Below are positions 41,624 through 50,474 of a stretch of DNA of 64,000 nt, one piece after another; positions within the stretch are counted from its first letter, which is position 1, and each line of letters starts with the position of its first letter. The position numbers were made by a program, and so were the translations under genes. This DNA comes from Tissierella simiarum (GTDB lineage Bacteria; Bacillota; Clostridia; Tissierellales; Tissierellaceae), in NCBI RefSeq assembly GCF_018917865.1, contig NZ_JAHLPM010000003.1:124001-188000 (forward strand), written 5' to 3'. The notes below the pieces were generated by a model. That model searched no databases and had not been told where the DNA came from. It was given only the letters and a program-made list of their open reading frames with translations.

Positions 41624-42982
41624 ATGGTGATGATTAGTGATGAAAGCTATAGAAGATTATTTAGAGATTTATTGAAAGCTTATTATGAAGATGTTTTTGA
41701 GGAAAAAATAGAAGAGGTTTTAGATAAAGAGGAATTGGATAAAGCAAGGTTTGCTAAATTAATTTCAAGTCTGTGTGGAGTTGATGTAAAGTACTCCAAT
41801 AATTTTGCTGAAGACATAAAAAGAGCTATAGAAACTTATAAAGGAAGTAATAAAGTAGTAGTAAATGTTAACTCTTGTGTTAGAGATTGTGTTGAAATTG
41901 ACGGTAGGACTATATGTCAAAATGCTTGTCCTTTTGATGCCATTATAATAGGGAAAGATACTTTAGGAGTAGAAATCAATATAGAAACTTGTGTTGATTG
42001 TGGATTATGTGTAGATTTATGCCACAATAAAAATTTTGTTGATAAAATAGAATTTATGCCTTTAATAGAGGCTTTAAGAGGAAATAAAAAGGTTATAGCT
42101 GCTGTAGCTCCAGCTATTGTAGGTCAGTTTGGTGAGAATGTTTCTATGGGACAAATAAGAGCCGGATTAAAGAAAATAGGATTTGCTGATATGGTGGAAG
42201 TAGGATTTTTTGCTGATATGCTAACAATTAAAGAAGCAGTAGAATTTGATAGACATATTTTAAGAGAAAAAGACTTTATGCTTTCTTCTTGTTGTTGTCC
42301 TATATGGGTTGGAATGATTAAAGGTAAATTTCACGAGCTGATAAAATATACATCACCTTCAATATCTCCGATGATTGCGGCGGGCAAAGTTATTAAGAAG
42401 TTAGATCCAGAATGTAAGGTTGTATTTATAGGACCCTGTGTAGCAAAAAAGGCTGAAGCAAAGGCAGAAGATTTAAAAGATGCTATAGATTATGTTTTAA
42501 CTTTTACTGAATTAAAGGATATTTTCCATGTCTTAGACATTAATCTTGAAGAGCTGCATGAAGAATTATCTAGTCAATATGCCTCTAAAGGTGGAAGAAT
42601 CTATGGAAGAATAGGAGGCGTGTCTATAGCAGTAGAAGATGCTGTGAGAAATATGTTTCCAGACAAAACTGATATTTTTACTAGTGAACAGGCTAGTGGA
42701 ATAAAAGAATGTAAAAAAATGCTTGAAGATACTCTTAAAGGAGAGATTAAGGTTAGCTTTTTAGAAGGAATGGGTTGCGATGGAGGATGTGTAGGGGGAC
42801 CAAAAACCCTTATACCAAAGGAAAAAGGTAAAGAAATGGTAGATAGTTTTGGAGAAGAATCTAAAGTAAAAATTTCTACAAACAATAGAGTAATGAACGA
42901 GTTTTTGAAAGGTTTAGGAATAGAAAATTTAGAGGATTTTAATTGTAAAGAGAAGATAGAAATATTTGAGAGAAAACTATAA
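41624..42982 (+). CDS. [FeFe]-hydrogenase-like protein, non-classical group
   Basis: A 452-residue iron-sulfur protein. Two ferredoxin-type clusters: an unusual first set Cys85-x3-Cys89-x8-Cys98-x3-Cys102-Pro, and a normal Cys123-x2-Cys126-x2-Cys129-x3-Cys133. The H-cluster domain has motif 1 SSCCCPIW (Cys223-225), motif 2 GPCVAKKAE (Cys272) and motif 3 EGMGCDGGCVGG (Cys385, Cys389), so all four H-cluster ligands are present. These differ from the classical TSCCPxW / MPCxxKK / ExMACxxGCxxGG of catalytic group A enzymes and fit the groups proposed as sensory or of unknown role; no PAS domain is attached. The hydEFG set at 14-18 kb could mature it. Whether it makes hydrogen is unknown. Confidence 0.85.
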   Translation: MVMISDESYRRLFRDLLKAYYEDVFEEKIEEVLDKEELDKARFAKLISSLCGVDVKYSNNFAEDIKRAIETYKGSNKVVVNVNSCVRDCVEIDGRTICQNACPFDAIIIGKDTLGVEINIETCVDCGLCVDLCHNKNFVDKIEFMPLIEALRGNKKVIAAVAPAIVGQFGENVSMGQIRAGLKKIGFADMVEVGFFADMLTIKEAVEFDRHILREKDFMLSSCCCPIWVGMIKGKFHELIKYTSPSISPMIAAGKVIKKLDPECKVVFIGPCVAKKAEAKAEDLKDAIDYVLTFTELKDIFHVLDINLEELHEELSSQYASKGGRIYGRIGGVSIAVEDAVRNMFPDKTDIFTSEQASGIKECKKMLEDTLKGEIKVSFLEGMGCDGGCVGGPKTLIPKEKGKEMVDSFGEESKVKISTNNRVMNEFLKGLGIENLEDFNCKEKIEIFERKL

Positions 42983-42988
42983 ATATTA

Positions 42989-43016
42989 AGAATCCCAATA
43001 TAGGGATTCTTTTTCT
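42989..43016 (+). terminator. Terminator after hydrogenase-like gene
   Basis: AGAATCCC (42989-42996) and GGGATTCT (43003-43010), then TTTTC. Confidence 0.9.
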
Positions 43017-43073
43017 TATGGAAATACTGTAGAATTAAGTAATAGAATATGATATTTTAGGAGAATTGATTGT

Positions 43074-43952
43074 ATGAAAAAGTTTAAAAAGGTTTATATA
43101 GAAATTACCAATGTATGTAATTTACAGTGTGATTTTTGTCCTCAAATTATGAGAGAACCAAATTTCATGGGAATAGAAGAATTTACCCATATACTTAGTG
43201 AGATAAAAGGATTTACTGATTATATCTATTTTCACATTAAAGGTGAACCGCTACTTCATCCAGATATTGATAAGTTTTTAGATATTAGTTATGAAAAAGG
43301 ATTTAAGGTAAATATAACCACAAATGGTACATTGATAGATAAAGTCAAAGATAAACTTATGGGAAAACCAGCTTTAAGACAAATAAATTTTTCACTCCAT
43401 AGTTTTGATGGAAACACTAAATTGACTAATAAAGAAGATTATTTAAAGGAGATATTTAATTTTATAAAAGAAACTAGAGATGAAGAAAGCTTGATAATTG
43501 CTTTAAGGCTTTGGAACTTAGACGAAGATAATATTATAAATAAAGAAGCCAAAAGAAATAAGGAAATTATAGAAAAAATTGAAGAAGAATTCAATTTACC
43601 TTTTAAAATCCAAGAAGAAATAACTCCTCAGAGAGGTATAAAAATAGGAGATAGATTGTATTTAAACCAGGATTCAAGATTTCAATGGCCAGACTTAGAT
43701 GCTGAAGAACTTAACGATGTTGGATTTTGTTATGGATTAAGAGATCAGATAGGAATTTTATCTGATGGAACAGTGATTCCTTGTTGTTTAGACGGTGAAG
43801 GGGTAATAAATTTAGGTAATATATTTGAAACATCTTTTTCTGAAATTATAATGGGAGATAGAGCTAAAAAAATCTATGAAGGATTTTCAAATAGAAAAGT
43901 GGTAGAAGAATTGTGTAGAAAATGTGGATATAGAGTAAAATTTAACAGTTAA
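43074..43952 (+). CDS. Radical SAM/SPASM domain protein
   Basis: A 292-residue radical SAM enzyme with CNLQCDFC (Cys15, Cys19, Cys22) near the start and a C-terminal SPASM-like region: IPCCLDGEGVINLGNI followed by ELCRKCGYR, supplying cysteines for an auxiliary cluster. SPASM proteins modify peptides or act in enzyme maturation, but no precursor peptide gene is seen next to it. An epimerase, maturase or tRNA-related role are all possible. Ribosome site AGGAGA. Stands alone between two terminators. Confidence 0.8.
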   Translation: MKKFKKVYIEITNVCNLQCDFCPQIMREPNFMGIEEFTHILSEIKGFTDYIYFHIKGEPLLHPDIDKFLDISYEKGFKVNITTNGTLIDKVKDKLMGKPALRQINFSLHSFDGNTKLTNKEDYLKEIFNFIKETRDEESLIIALRLWNLDEDNIINKEAKRNKEIIEKIEEEFNLPFKIQEEITPQRGIKIGDRLYLNQDSRFQWPDLDAEELNDVGFCYGLRDQIGILSDGTVIPCCLDGEGVINLGNIFETSFSEIIMGDRAKKIYEGFSNRKVVEELCRKCGYRVKFNS

Positions 43953-43954
43953 TA

Positions 43955-43986
43955 AGGAGAGGGTAAATCCTCTCCTATTTATTTAG
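43955..43986. terminator. Bidirectional terminator
   Basis: AGGAGAGG (43955-43962) pairs with CCTCTCCT (43969-43976) between the convergent SPASM and HAD genes; AT-rich flanks serve both. Confidence 0.75.
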
Positions 43987-44625
43987 TAAATGTTCAATTT
44001 TTTCTAAGGTTAAGTCTTTATAATGACTAATTATTAGGTCTGCTTGTGATAAATCTTGATTTCCAGAGTTAGGGTTTTTAATAGCTATGCATGCCATATT
44101 TGCTTTTTTCGCAGCCTTTATTCCATTTGTAGCATCTTCTATAACAATGCAATTGTTGTAAGGAACGCCTAACTTTGTTGCTGCTGTTAAGAAAATTTCA
44201 GGATCAGGCTTGCCATTTGAAACATCTTCTCCACTTAAGATTACTTCTAGATGCTTATCTAAATTAAAATGATTTACAATACTTTCTACAACAAATCTGT
44301 TGTTAGAAGACGCCAAGGCTAATTTAAATCCATTCTCTTTAAGAAGTAGAATAAAATCTAAAACATTGTCCATTAAGGGGATTTTATGAATATTTTTAGC
44401 AAGTTTCATCTTTTTCTTTTCTACTAGTTGTTCAACATTATAATCTAAATTATGTCTTTCTTTTAAAGTTTTCCATAGAAAATAATCTGTTGTACCTACA
44501 AAACTTTCATGTTCTTCTATAGACATATTTACGCCTACTTCATCAAATAATTCTCTTTCCAATTGAAAGTGGAAAGGTTCACTATCTATGAGGACTCCAT
44601 CCATATCAAATATAATTGCTTTCAT
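43975..44625 (-). CDS. HAD-family sugar-phosphate phosphatase/phosphoglucomutase-like
   Basis: A 216-residue HAD hydrolase: motif I DMDGVLIDSEP (nucleophile Asp), motif II LASSN, a Lys in GKPDPEIF, and motif IV VIEDATNGIKAA. The cap domain of about 65 residues sits after motif I, as in beta-phosphoglucomutase and related 2-deoxyglucose-6-phosphatase proteins. The exact substrate cannot be read. Monocistronic, opposite to nrdD; upstream region is a divergent promoter area. Confidence 0.9.
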   Translation of the reverse strand: MKAIIFDMDGVLIDSEPFHFQLERELFDEVGVNMSIEEHESFVGTTDYFLWKTLKERHNLDYNVEQLVEKKKMKLAKNIHKIPLMDNVLDFILLLKENGFKLALASSNNRFVVESIVNHFNLDKHLEVILSGEDVSNGKPDPEIFLTAATKLGVPYNNCIVIEDATNGIKAAKKANMACIAIKNPNSGNQDLSQADLIISHYKDLTLEKIEHLLNK

Positions 44626-44755
44626 CTAATCACTCCCATAAATTAAATACTAGATAGAATAATATAATATATTTAGTTAATAGTCAAATTTAAAGATTAA
44701 GGAAGTAAAGTTGGATATATATTAAAAGGTCGCCTAAATTGAAGTAATTATAAAG

Positions 44756-44805
44756 TTGACACTATATATAGAGGTTTGATAAAATAAATTATCAATATAT
44801 AGATA
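44756..44805 (+). promoter_or_regulatory. NrdR box pair and promoter of nrdDG
   Basis: Two copies of the NrdR core C-W-ATATAT-W-G: CTATATATAG (44762-44771, inside ACACTATATATAGAGG) and CAATATATAG (44793-44802). Their starts are 31 bases apart, three helical turns, which is the classic arrangement for the ATP/dATP-sensing repressor NrdR. TTGACA (44756-44761) abuts the first box. nrdR itself is not in the window. Confidence 0.85.
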
Positions 44806-44831
44806 TTGTAAATGAATAAGGGGGAACATGA

Positions 44832-47159
44832 ATGATTACAAAAATAAGGAAAAGGGACGGAAGAGAAGTACCTTTTAACATAGAGAAAATCTCTAATGCC
44901 ATTTATAAAGCAGCTCAAGCGGCAGGGGGGCAAGATTATAATACTGCTTTAAACTTATCAGAAAAAGTTGTTATGGAAGTAGACGAAAAATTTAGAGGAC
45001 AGGTACCAGGAGTAGAAGATATACAAGATATGGTAGAGAAAGTTCTTATTGAGTCAGGTCATGCTAAAACAGGTAAGGAGTACATATTATATAGAGCCGA
45101 AAGAAACAGAGTAAGAGAAATGAACACTAGGCTCATGAAGGTTTATGAAGACTTAACTTTTAAAGAAGCCAAAGATGTTGATTTAAAAAGAGAAAATGCC
45201 AATATTGATGGAGATACGGCTATGGGAACCATGCTGAAATATGGTTCTGAAGGAGCCAAGCAATTTTATGATTTATTTGTGTTAAATCCAGCTCACTCAA
45301 GAGCTCATAAAAATGGAGATATTCACATTCATGATTTAGATTTTCTAACTTTAACTACGACTTGCTGTCAAATAGATATAGTAGGGCTATTTAAAAATGG
45401 TTTTAGTACAGGGCATGGATTTTTAAGAGAGCCTAATGATATTCAGAGCTATTCAGCTTTGGCTTGTATAGCAATTCAGTCCAATCAAAATGATCAACAT
45501 GGAGGACAAAGTATACCCAATTTTGAATATGGAATGGCTCTAGGTGTAAAGAAAACTTATATTAAATCCTATAGACAAAATTTACAAAAAGGAATTGAAT
45601 TATTAGTAGATGACGTTGATTTAAATGATAATTTAGTCAATATTTTCGATATACTTGAAAAAGAATACTCTTTAGTACCTACATTAAGTAATAATGAAGA
45701 ATATAAGATAAAAGAATCAGAATACTTAAATGAACTATTAAATGATGAAAAGTTAATAGGAAAGATTCAAAGATTTGCAGAGAAAAATGCATATAAGGAT
45801 ACGGATAGAAAAACGTATCAAGCTATGGAAGCACTGATTCATAATCTTAACACTATGCATTCTAGAGCAGGAGCTCAGATACCTTTTAGTTCCATTAATT
45901 ATGGAATGGATACCTCTATTGAAGGTAGAATGGTTATGAAGAATTTATTATTATCAACAGAGGCTGGATTAGGAAATGGAGAAACTCCTATATTCCCAAT
46001 TCAAATATTTAGGGTTAAAGAAGGAGTTAACTATAATCCAGAAGATCCAAACTATGATTTATTTAGGTTAGCTTGTAGAGTAAGTGCAAAAAGATTATTT
46101 CCTAACTTCTCTTTTATTGATGCACCTTTTAATGCTAAATATTATAAAGAAGGTCATCCAGAAACAGAAATTGCTTACATGGGATGCAGAACTAGAGTTA
46201 TAGGAAATGTATACGATCCGTCAAGGGAAGTAATTAATGGAAGAGGAAATTTAAGCTTTACAACAATAAATCTTCCAAGGATAGGAATAGAAAATAAAGG
46301 CAATGTGGAAGGTTTTTATAAAAATTTAGATGAAATTATAGATTTAGTAATAGCACAATTATTGGAGAGATTTGAAATTCAAGCTAGAAAGAAAGTTAAT
46401 AATTATCCATTCCTTATGGGTCAAGGGGTTTGGATAGATTCAGATAAGTTGTCTAAAGATGATGAAGTCAGAGAAGTATTGAAACACGGAACTTTATCTA
46501 TAGGATTTATTGGCTTAGCCGAATGCTTGAAGGCCTTAATTGGAAGCCATCATGGTGAAAGTGAAGAAGCTCAAAAATTGGGATTAGATATAATTGGTCA
46601 TATGAGAAAAAGGATGGATGATATAAGCCAACAATATAAAATGAACTTTACTGTAATAGGCACTCCAGCAGAGGGAACAGCAGGTAGATTTGTAAAAATG
46701 GATAGGGAACTGTTTGGAGATATTCCTGGAGTAACTGATAAAGAGTATTATACAAATAGTTTCCATGTACCAGTTTATTATAAAACTAAAGCCTTTGATA
46801 AAATAAGAATTGAGGCACCTTACCATGAATTAACTAATGCAGGACATATAACTTATGTAGAATTAGATGGAGATCCAACAAATAACATAGATGCTTTTGA
46901 AAAAATTGTTAGAGCTATGAAAGAGGCTGGAATAGGATATGGTTCTATTAATCATCCTGTAGATAGAGACCCTATATGTGGATATACAGGCATTATTGGT
47001 GATACTTGCCCTAAATGTGGAAGGGAAGAGGGAGATATTAAATTTGATAGAATACGCCGTATAACAGGATATTTAGTAGGAACTCTTGATAGATTTAATG
47101 ATGCAAAAAGAGCAGAAGAAAGGGATAGAGTAAAGCATTTTTCCTGTTCTAGTAAATAA
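44832..47159 (+). CDS. nrdD: Anaerobic ribonucleoside-triphosphate reductase (class III)
   Basis: A 775-residue glycyl-radical enzyme that makes dNTPs from NTPs without oxygen. An N-terminal ATP-cone (KIRKRDGREVPFNIEKISNAI, residues 3-90) gives allosteric control. The catalytic barrel contains TTTCCQIDIVGL and SRAGAQIPFSSINYG. Near the C-terminus CGYTGIIGDTCPKCG binds the structural zinc, and RITGYLVGT carries the radical glycine (Gly746). Ribosome site AGGGGGA. Preceded by a pair of NrdR boxes and followed 14 bases later by its activase nrdG. Confidence 0.96.
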   Translation: MITKIRKRDGREVPFNIEKISNAIYKAAQAAGGQDYNTALNLSEKVVMEVDEKFRGQVPGVEDIQDMVEKVLIESGHAKTGKEYILYRAERNRVREMNTRLMKVYEDLTFKEAKDVDLKRENANIDGDTAMGTMLKYGSEGAKQFYDLFVLNPAHSRAHKNGDIHIHDLDFLTLTTTCCQIDIVGLFKNGFSTGHGFLREPNDIQSYSALACIAIQSNQNDQHGGQSIPNFEYGMALGVKKTYIKSYRQNLQKGIELLVDDVDLNDNLVNIFDILEKEYSLVPTLSNNEEYKIKESEYLNELLNDEKLIGKIQRFAEKNAYKDTDRKTYQAMEALIHNLNTMHSRAGAQIPFSSINYGMDTSIEGRMVMKNLLLSTEAGLGNGETPIFPIQIFRVKEGVNYNPEDPNYDLFRLACRVSAKRLFPNFSFIDAPFNAKYYKEGHPETEIAYMGCRTRVIGNVYDPSREVINGRGNLSFTTINLPRIGIENKGNVEGFYKNLDEIIDLVIAQLLERFEIQARKKVNNYPFLMGQGVWIDSDKLSKDDEVREVLKHGTLSIGFIGLAECLKALIGSHHGESEEAQKLGLDIIGHMRKRMDDISQQYKMNFTVIGTPAEGTAGRFVKMDRELFGDIPGVTDKEYYTNSFHVPVYYKTKAFDKIRIEAPYHELTNAGHITYVELDGDPTNNIDAFEKIVRAMKEAGIGYGSINHPVDRDPICGYTGIIGDTCPKCGREEGDIKFDRIRRITGYLVGTLDRFNDAKRAEERDRVKHFSCSSK

Positions 47160-47173
47160 GAGGTGTAATTGAT

Positions 47174-47680
47174 ATGGAGCATATTAGAATTGCTGGTATT
47201 GAGGAAGAATCAATAGTAGATGGACCAGGTATTAGGCTAGTCGTATTTACTCAAGGCTGTAAACATAATTGTAAAGGATGTCATAATCCAGAAAGCCATT
47301 CTTTAGACGGAGGAAATAATATGTCTATTGAAGATATAGTAGAAAAGATAAAGGAAAATCCTTTATTAAGTGGCGTCACTATTAGTGGAGGAGAGCCTTT
47401 TTTACAAGCTAAAACTTGTGCTATCTTGGCTAACAAAGTCAAAGAAATGGGACTAAATACAATGACTTATACAGGATATACCTTTGAAGAAATAATAGAA
47501 AGAATAGATATAAATAAGGGTTGGAGAGAACTTTTATATGAAACAGATATTTTGGTAGACGGTAGATTTGATATAAATAAAAAAAGTCTATTATTAAAAT
47601 TTAAAGGTTCAAAAAACCAAAGGATAATAAATGTAGCTGAGTCATTAAATAATAATGAAATAGTACTTGCAGAAATTTAA
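47174..47680 (+). CDS. nrdG: Anaerobic RNR-activating protein (radical SAM)
   Basis: A 168-residue activase that uses S-adenosylmethionine and a 4Fe-4S cluster to make the glycyl radical on NrdD. Cluster motif CKHNCKGC (Cys29, Cys33, Cys36), with the VDGPGIRLVVFTQGC start and TISGGEPFLQ SAM-binding segment. Ribosome site AAGAGGTG. It is cotranscribed with nrdD; a strong terminator follows. Confidence 0.95.
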   Translation: MEHIRIAGIEEESIVDGPGIRLVVFTQGCKHNCKGCHNPESHSLDGGNNMSIEDIVEKIKENPLLSGVTISGGEPFLQAKTCAILANKVKEMGLNTMTYTGYTFEEIIERIDINKGWRELLYETDILVDGRFDINKKSLLLKFKGSKNQRIINVAESLNNNEIVLAEI

Positions 47681-47682
47681 AT

Positions 47683-47722
47683 AAAAATCGTCTAATCTAA
47701 AAAGATTGGACGATTTTTTATT
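47683..47722 (+). terminator. Terminator after nrdDG
   Basis: AAAAATCGTCTAATCT (47683-47698) pairs with AGATTGGACGATTTTT (47703-47718) with one G-U pair, then TATT. Confidence 0.92.
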
Positions 47723-47802
47723 TGTGGTTGTATTTATAATATATTTTCAGTAATATAATAAGATAAGAATATACGACTGTGTATTCAACGGGAGGAATAT
47801 AT

Positions 47803-47874
47803 ATGTACACAGCTATTATTAATTTAATACAACAGAAGCTAATTCTATTGCATCTATTTCTTTGGTATCTTTAG
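47803..47874 (+). CDS. Possible truncated gene start (23 codons)
   Basis: ATG 47803 follows CGGGAGGA and encodes MYTAIINLIQQKLILLHLF... before TAG. It runs into the 3' end of the opposing phosphoesterase gene. A perfect ribosome site with so short a product suggests the front end of a gene whose body was lost. I cannot name the family. Confidence 0.25.
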   Translation: MYTAIINLIQQKLILLHLFLWYL

Positions 47875-49212
47875 ATTATTACTATCGATACCATTTGTAT
47901 CAAATATACTTTCGGCATATTTCTTTAAAGAATCTATTCCAATTGACTCTAATAACTTAAATCCCTCTGAACTTTTAATTTTTTCTATATCTATTTCGCC
48001 CTTACCTTCATAATATATTGAATTTAGATCTGCTAAGGTTTTTGACATTAGATCCATTTCTCTATCTTTATATTCCTTAATGTCATAAAATTCTTCGTAA
48101 AATTTAAAATAGGATCGATCTATAAAATAGGATCTAGAGTATTCTTTAAAATTTTGAATATTTTCATTATGTATATTATTTTCTTTTGCATAGCCTTCCA
48201 TATCTATCCAAGATGTACTATATTCATATCCACTATTTGGTGAATATTTAAGAATGCCATAAGTATGAGGATATACAGATAAAGAACTAGTTGCAATATC
48301 ATAAATTTGTTTTTTATCATTTTCATAAAGTTTTATATCTTGAAAATGTATGTGACCTGTTAAAACCAATTCTATATCACAATCTTGAAATAGATTTATA
48401 ACTTCTTTACTATTATTTAGAGTATATCCTTCGTTTTTTACAGGATTATGATCTAATAAGCTATGGTGCATTACTGCCATGAGCTGGACATTTTCCTTTT
48501 TTGCTTTCTGACTACATTTTTTTATCCATTTAATAGTATTAGGATTAATGATACCATCAGCTTGAGGACTATTACGTATCATATTATCATGATATTGGTT
48601 AGTATCAAGCATTAAAAGCCATATATCATCTGATGGAGCAGCAAGATAACTTAAACTGTTTTCATCTCTAGAAATTGCTTCATCATACCCAAAGGATCCA
48701 TATATTTTACTAAAGTCTTTATCACGTATATTGTTAGTTTTTTTCTTTTTCTTATGTTCAAATTTACAAGCCCATGGATTTTTTACATCATGATTTCCAG
48801 GAATAACAAATACGGAAGTACCAGAATTCTGAACATAATCTAATTTTTTTGCTAAATTTTCATGACTTTCTTTCTCTCCATTGTTTGTAAGATCTCCACA
48901 AATAATAAGTACATCAGGTTCATTTTTTTTAACATCTCTAAGAAAGGCATCGATTAATTCCTCACTATACGCTAACAATTTTCCATCACTAGTTGTAATA
49001 TAATTATTAAAAGCTTCTTTACAATTGTTTAATTCTTTAGCAAAATAATGAGGATCTGCAGAAACGAAAAAAGTTATATCTTCTCCTGAACTAATTCTAC
49101 AAGGTGGTTTTGAACATGCTATTTTACAGCTGTACATATGAAGACGTGCTATAATTACTATAATTACAACCAACAGGGATATGATAATGAATAAATTTCT
49201 TTTATTTTTCAT
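47854..49212 (-). CDS. Membrane-anchored metallophosphoesterase
   Basis: A 452-residue calcineurin-like phosphoesterase. The N-terminus KRNLFIIISLLVVIIVIIA is a signal anchor, placing the enzyme outside the membrane. Metal-binding motifs in order: SADPHY (Asp and His), ICGDLTNNG, IPGNHD, MAVMHHS and LTGHIHFQD. A C-terminal region of about 120 residues rich in Tyr, Glu and Lys follows and may be a helical capping domain, as in related clostridial phosphoesterases. Substrate may be phospholipid, nucleotide or teichoic acid esters; unknown. Ribosome site CGGGAGGT. Transcribed alone on the - strand. Confidence 0.87.
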   Translation of the reverse strand: MKNKRNLFIIISLLVVIIVIIARLHMYSCKIACSKPPCRISSGEDITFFVSADPHYFAKELNNCKEAFNNYITTSDGKLLAYSEELIDAFLRDVKKNEPDVLIICGDLTNNGEKESHENLAKKLDYVQNSGTSVFVIPGNHDVKNPWACKFEHKKKKKTNNIRDKDFSKIYGSFGYDEAISRDENSLSYLAAPSDDIWLLMLDTNQYHDNMIRNSPQADGIINPNTIKWIKKCSQKAKKENVQLMAVMHHSLLDHNPVKNEGYTLNNSKEVINLFQDCDIELVLTGHIHFQDIKLYENDKKQIYDIATSSLSVYPHTYGILKYSPNSGYEYSTSWIDMEGYAKENNIHNENIQNFKEYSRSYFIDRSYFKFYEEFYDIKEYKDREMDLMSKTLADLNSIYYEGKGEIDIEKIKSSEGFKLLESIGIDSLKKYAESIFDTNGIDSNNLKIPKK

Positions 49213-49439
49213 ACATTAACCTCCCGAAAATGTATTATATATTTAAATGAAAAAAGAATCGTTTAATTAGAAAAAATAAATAAGAAAGTCTCATTGACTA
49301 TTTTGTATCAAACCCTTTTACTATGATTATACAATAGATTGGAAAATAAAGGGGACAAAGTAGATGAAAATTTAAAAAAATGTATTAATAAAGTATGATA
49401 TAACATATATAGTGATAGTAAATAATCAAGAGATTTTGT

Positions 49440-49540
49440 TACAAAGGGAACTGTCCACATTGCATACTGTGTTTGGAAGATCTAAGGAAAAGTTGGAAAG
49501 GCTATTGGAAAAGGGAAGACAGGAGGACGTTAATTTTTAA
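49440..49540 (+). other. Decayed coding fragment with repeat-like segment
   Basis: Within the 437 bases between phosphoesterase and PhnA genes, a frame ending in SKEKLERLLEKGRQEDVNF then TAA (stop near 49540) looks like the tail of a lost gene. GGGAACTGTCCACATTGCAT (49446-49465) matches GGGAACCATCCCCATTGCAT (50111-50130) at 17 of 20 positions. Such short GC-richer repeats often accompany REP-type transposases, but I cannot prove that here. The rest of the gap is AT-rich and empty. Confidence 0.3.
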
Positions 49541-49649
49541 CTGTTCCTTGTCTTCTTGTAAATTTGTCAATATAGAGGAATTATGATACTATATAAGCCG
49601 TAATGAACGCCATTTGGAATTAATAATAAGAAACGGAGGAAATTAAATT

Positions 49650-49991
49650 ATGCCTGATTTTCCAAACTGCCCAAAATGTAATTCAGAATATACTTATGAA
49701 GATGGGCATCTTTTTGTTTGCCCAGAATGTGCTTATGAGTGGAATTTAGAATTAATCAGTGAAAATAATCACGATGAAAAAGTTGTCAAAGATGCGAATG
49801 GAAATGTTTTAAATGATGGAGATTCTGTTACGGTGATTAAGGATCTTAAAGTAAAAGGAAGTTCATCGGTTGTAAAAATAGGTACCAAAGTAAAAAATAT
49901 ACGTTTAATTGATGGAGATCATGATATTGATTGTAAAATTGATGGCTTTGGAGCTATGAAATTAAAATCTGAATTTGTTAAAAAATTATAG
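49650..49991 (+). CDS. PhnA/YjdM-family zinc-ribbon protein
   Basis: A 113-residue protein with an N-terminal zinc ribbon (CPKC...CPEC, residues 7-27) and a C-terminal SH3-like PhnA domain: [38 protein letters not shown] and [24 protein letters not shown]. The family was once linked to phosphonate use, but this is not supported for most members, and no phn genes are present. Ribosome site CGGAGGA. Monocistronic with a terminator. Confidence 0.92.
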   Translation: MPDFPNCPKCNSEYTYEDGHLFVCPECAYEWNLELISENNHDEKVVKDANGNVLNDGDSVTVIKDLKVKGSSSVVKIGTKVKNIRLIDGDHDIDCKIDGFGAMKLKSEFVKKL

Positions 49992-49994
49992 TGA

Positions 49995-50037
49995 ACACTT
50001 ACCTTTCTGCTAGTATAAAGGCAGAAGGTGTTTTTTT
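49995..50037 (+). terminator. Terminator after phnA-like gene
   Basis: ACCTTTCTGC and GCAGAAGGTG form the stem with one bulge, then TTTTTTT. Confidence 0.85.
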
Positions 50038-50210
50038 AGAGGAAGAGGTATGGAAAGAGAAGGAATATCTGTATTTATAATATTAATATCTATTGAGTTT
50101 ATAGTTTCAGGGGAACCATCCCCATTGCATCAGTATAGCAAACCTAATTTTTTTTATTGGGTCTTATATCTATGGTGTACTTTAAGCAATATAGTAATTA
50201 AAGATGATTT

Positions 50211-50260
50211 AATAAAACAAGGTAGACGGAGAGTGATGTCTGCCTTGTTTTATTAAAATG
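50211..50260 (+). terminator. Long terminator hairpin in gene-poor stretch
   Basis: AATAAAACAAGGTAGAC (50211-50227) pairs along its full length with GTCTGCCTTGTTTTATT (50238-50254) with one G-U pair. No credible gene ends here; with the repeat-like GGGGAACCATCCCC (50110-50123) just upstream it marks the end of a lost transcript. The remainder of 50038-50474 is empty apart from the leader of the next gene. Confidence 0.75.
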
Positions 50261-50474
50261 GGAAATATCATTCAAAAAAGAAGGAGTTTATTAAAATTTA
50301 TAGAACATGTATCGATAATACATTTTTAAAACATATTTTGTAGAAAAAGTTATAAGAGATGATGATGTTGGGATAAAACTCCTAAATTACAGCTTGATTT
50401 AAAATAAGTGATAATTTCATTTATATGTATTGAGAACTAGGATTAACATGATACTTGAAAGGAAGGGCAATAAA

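Noticed and set aside
50050-50256. 68-codon open frame MEREGISVF... on the + strand
   Set aside because: It runs through a repeat-like segment and into the left and right arms of a long terminator hairpin, has biased, non-protein-like composition and matches no family I know.
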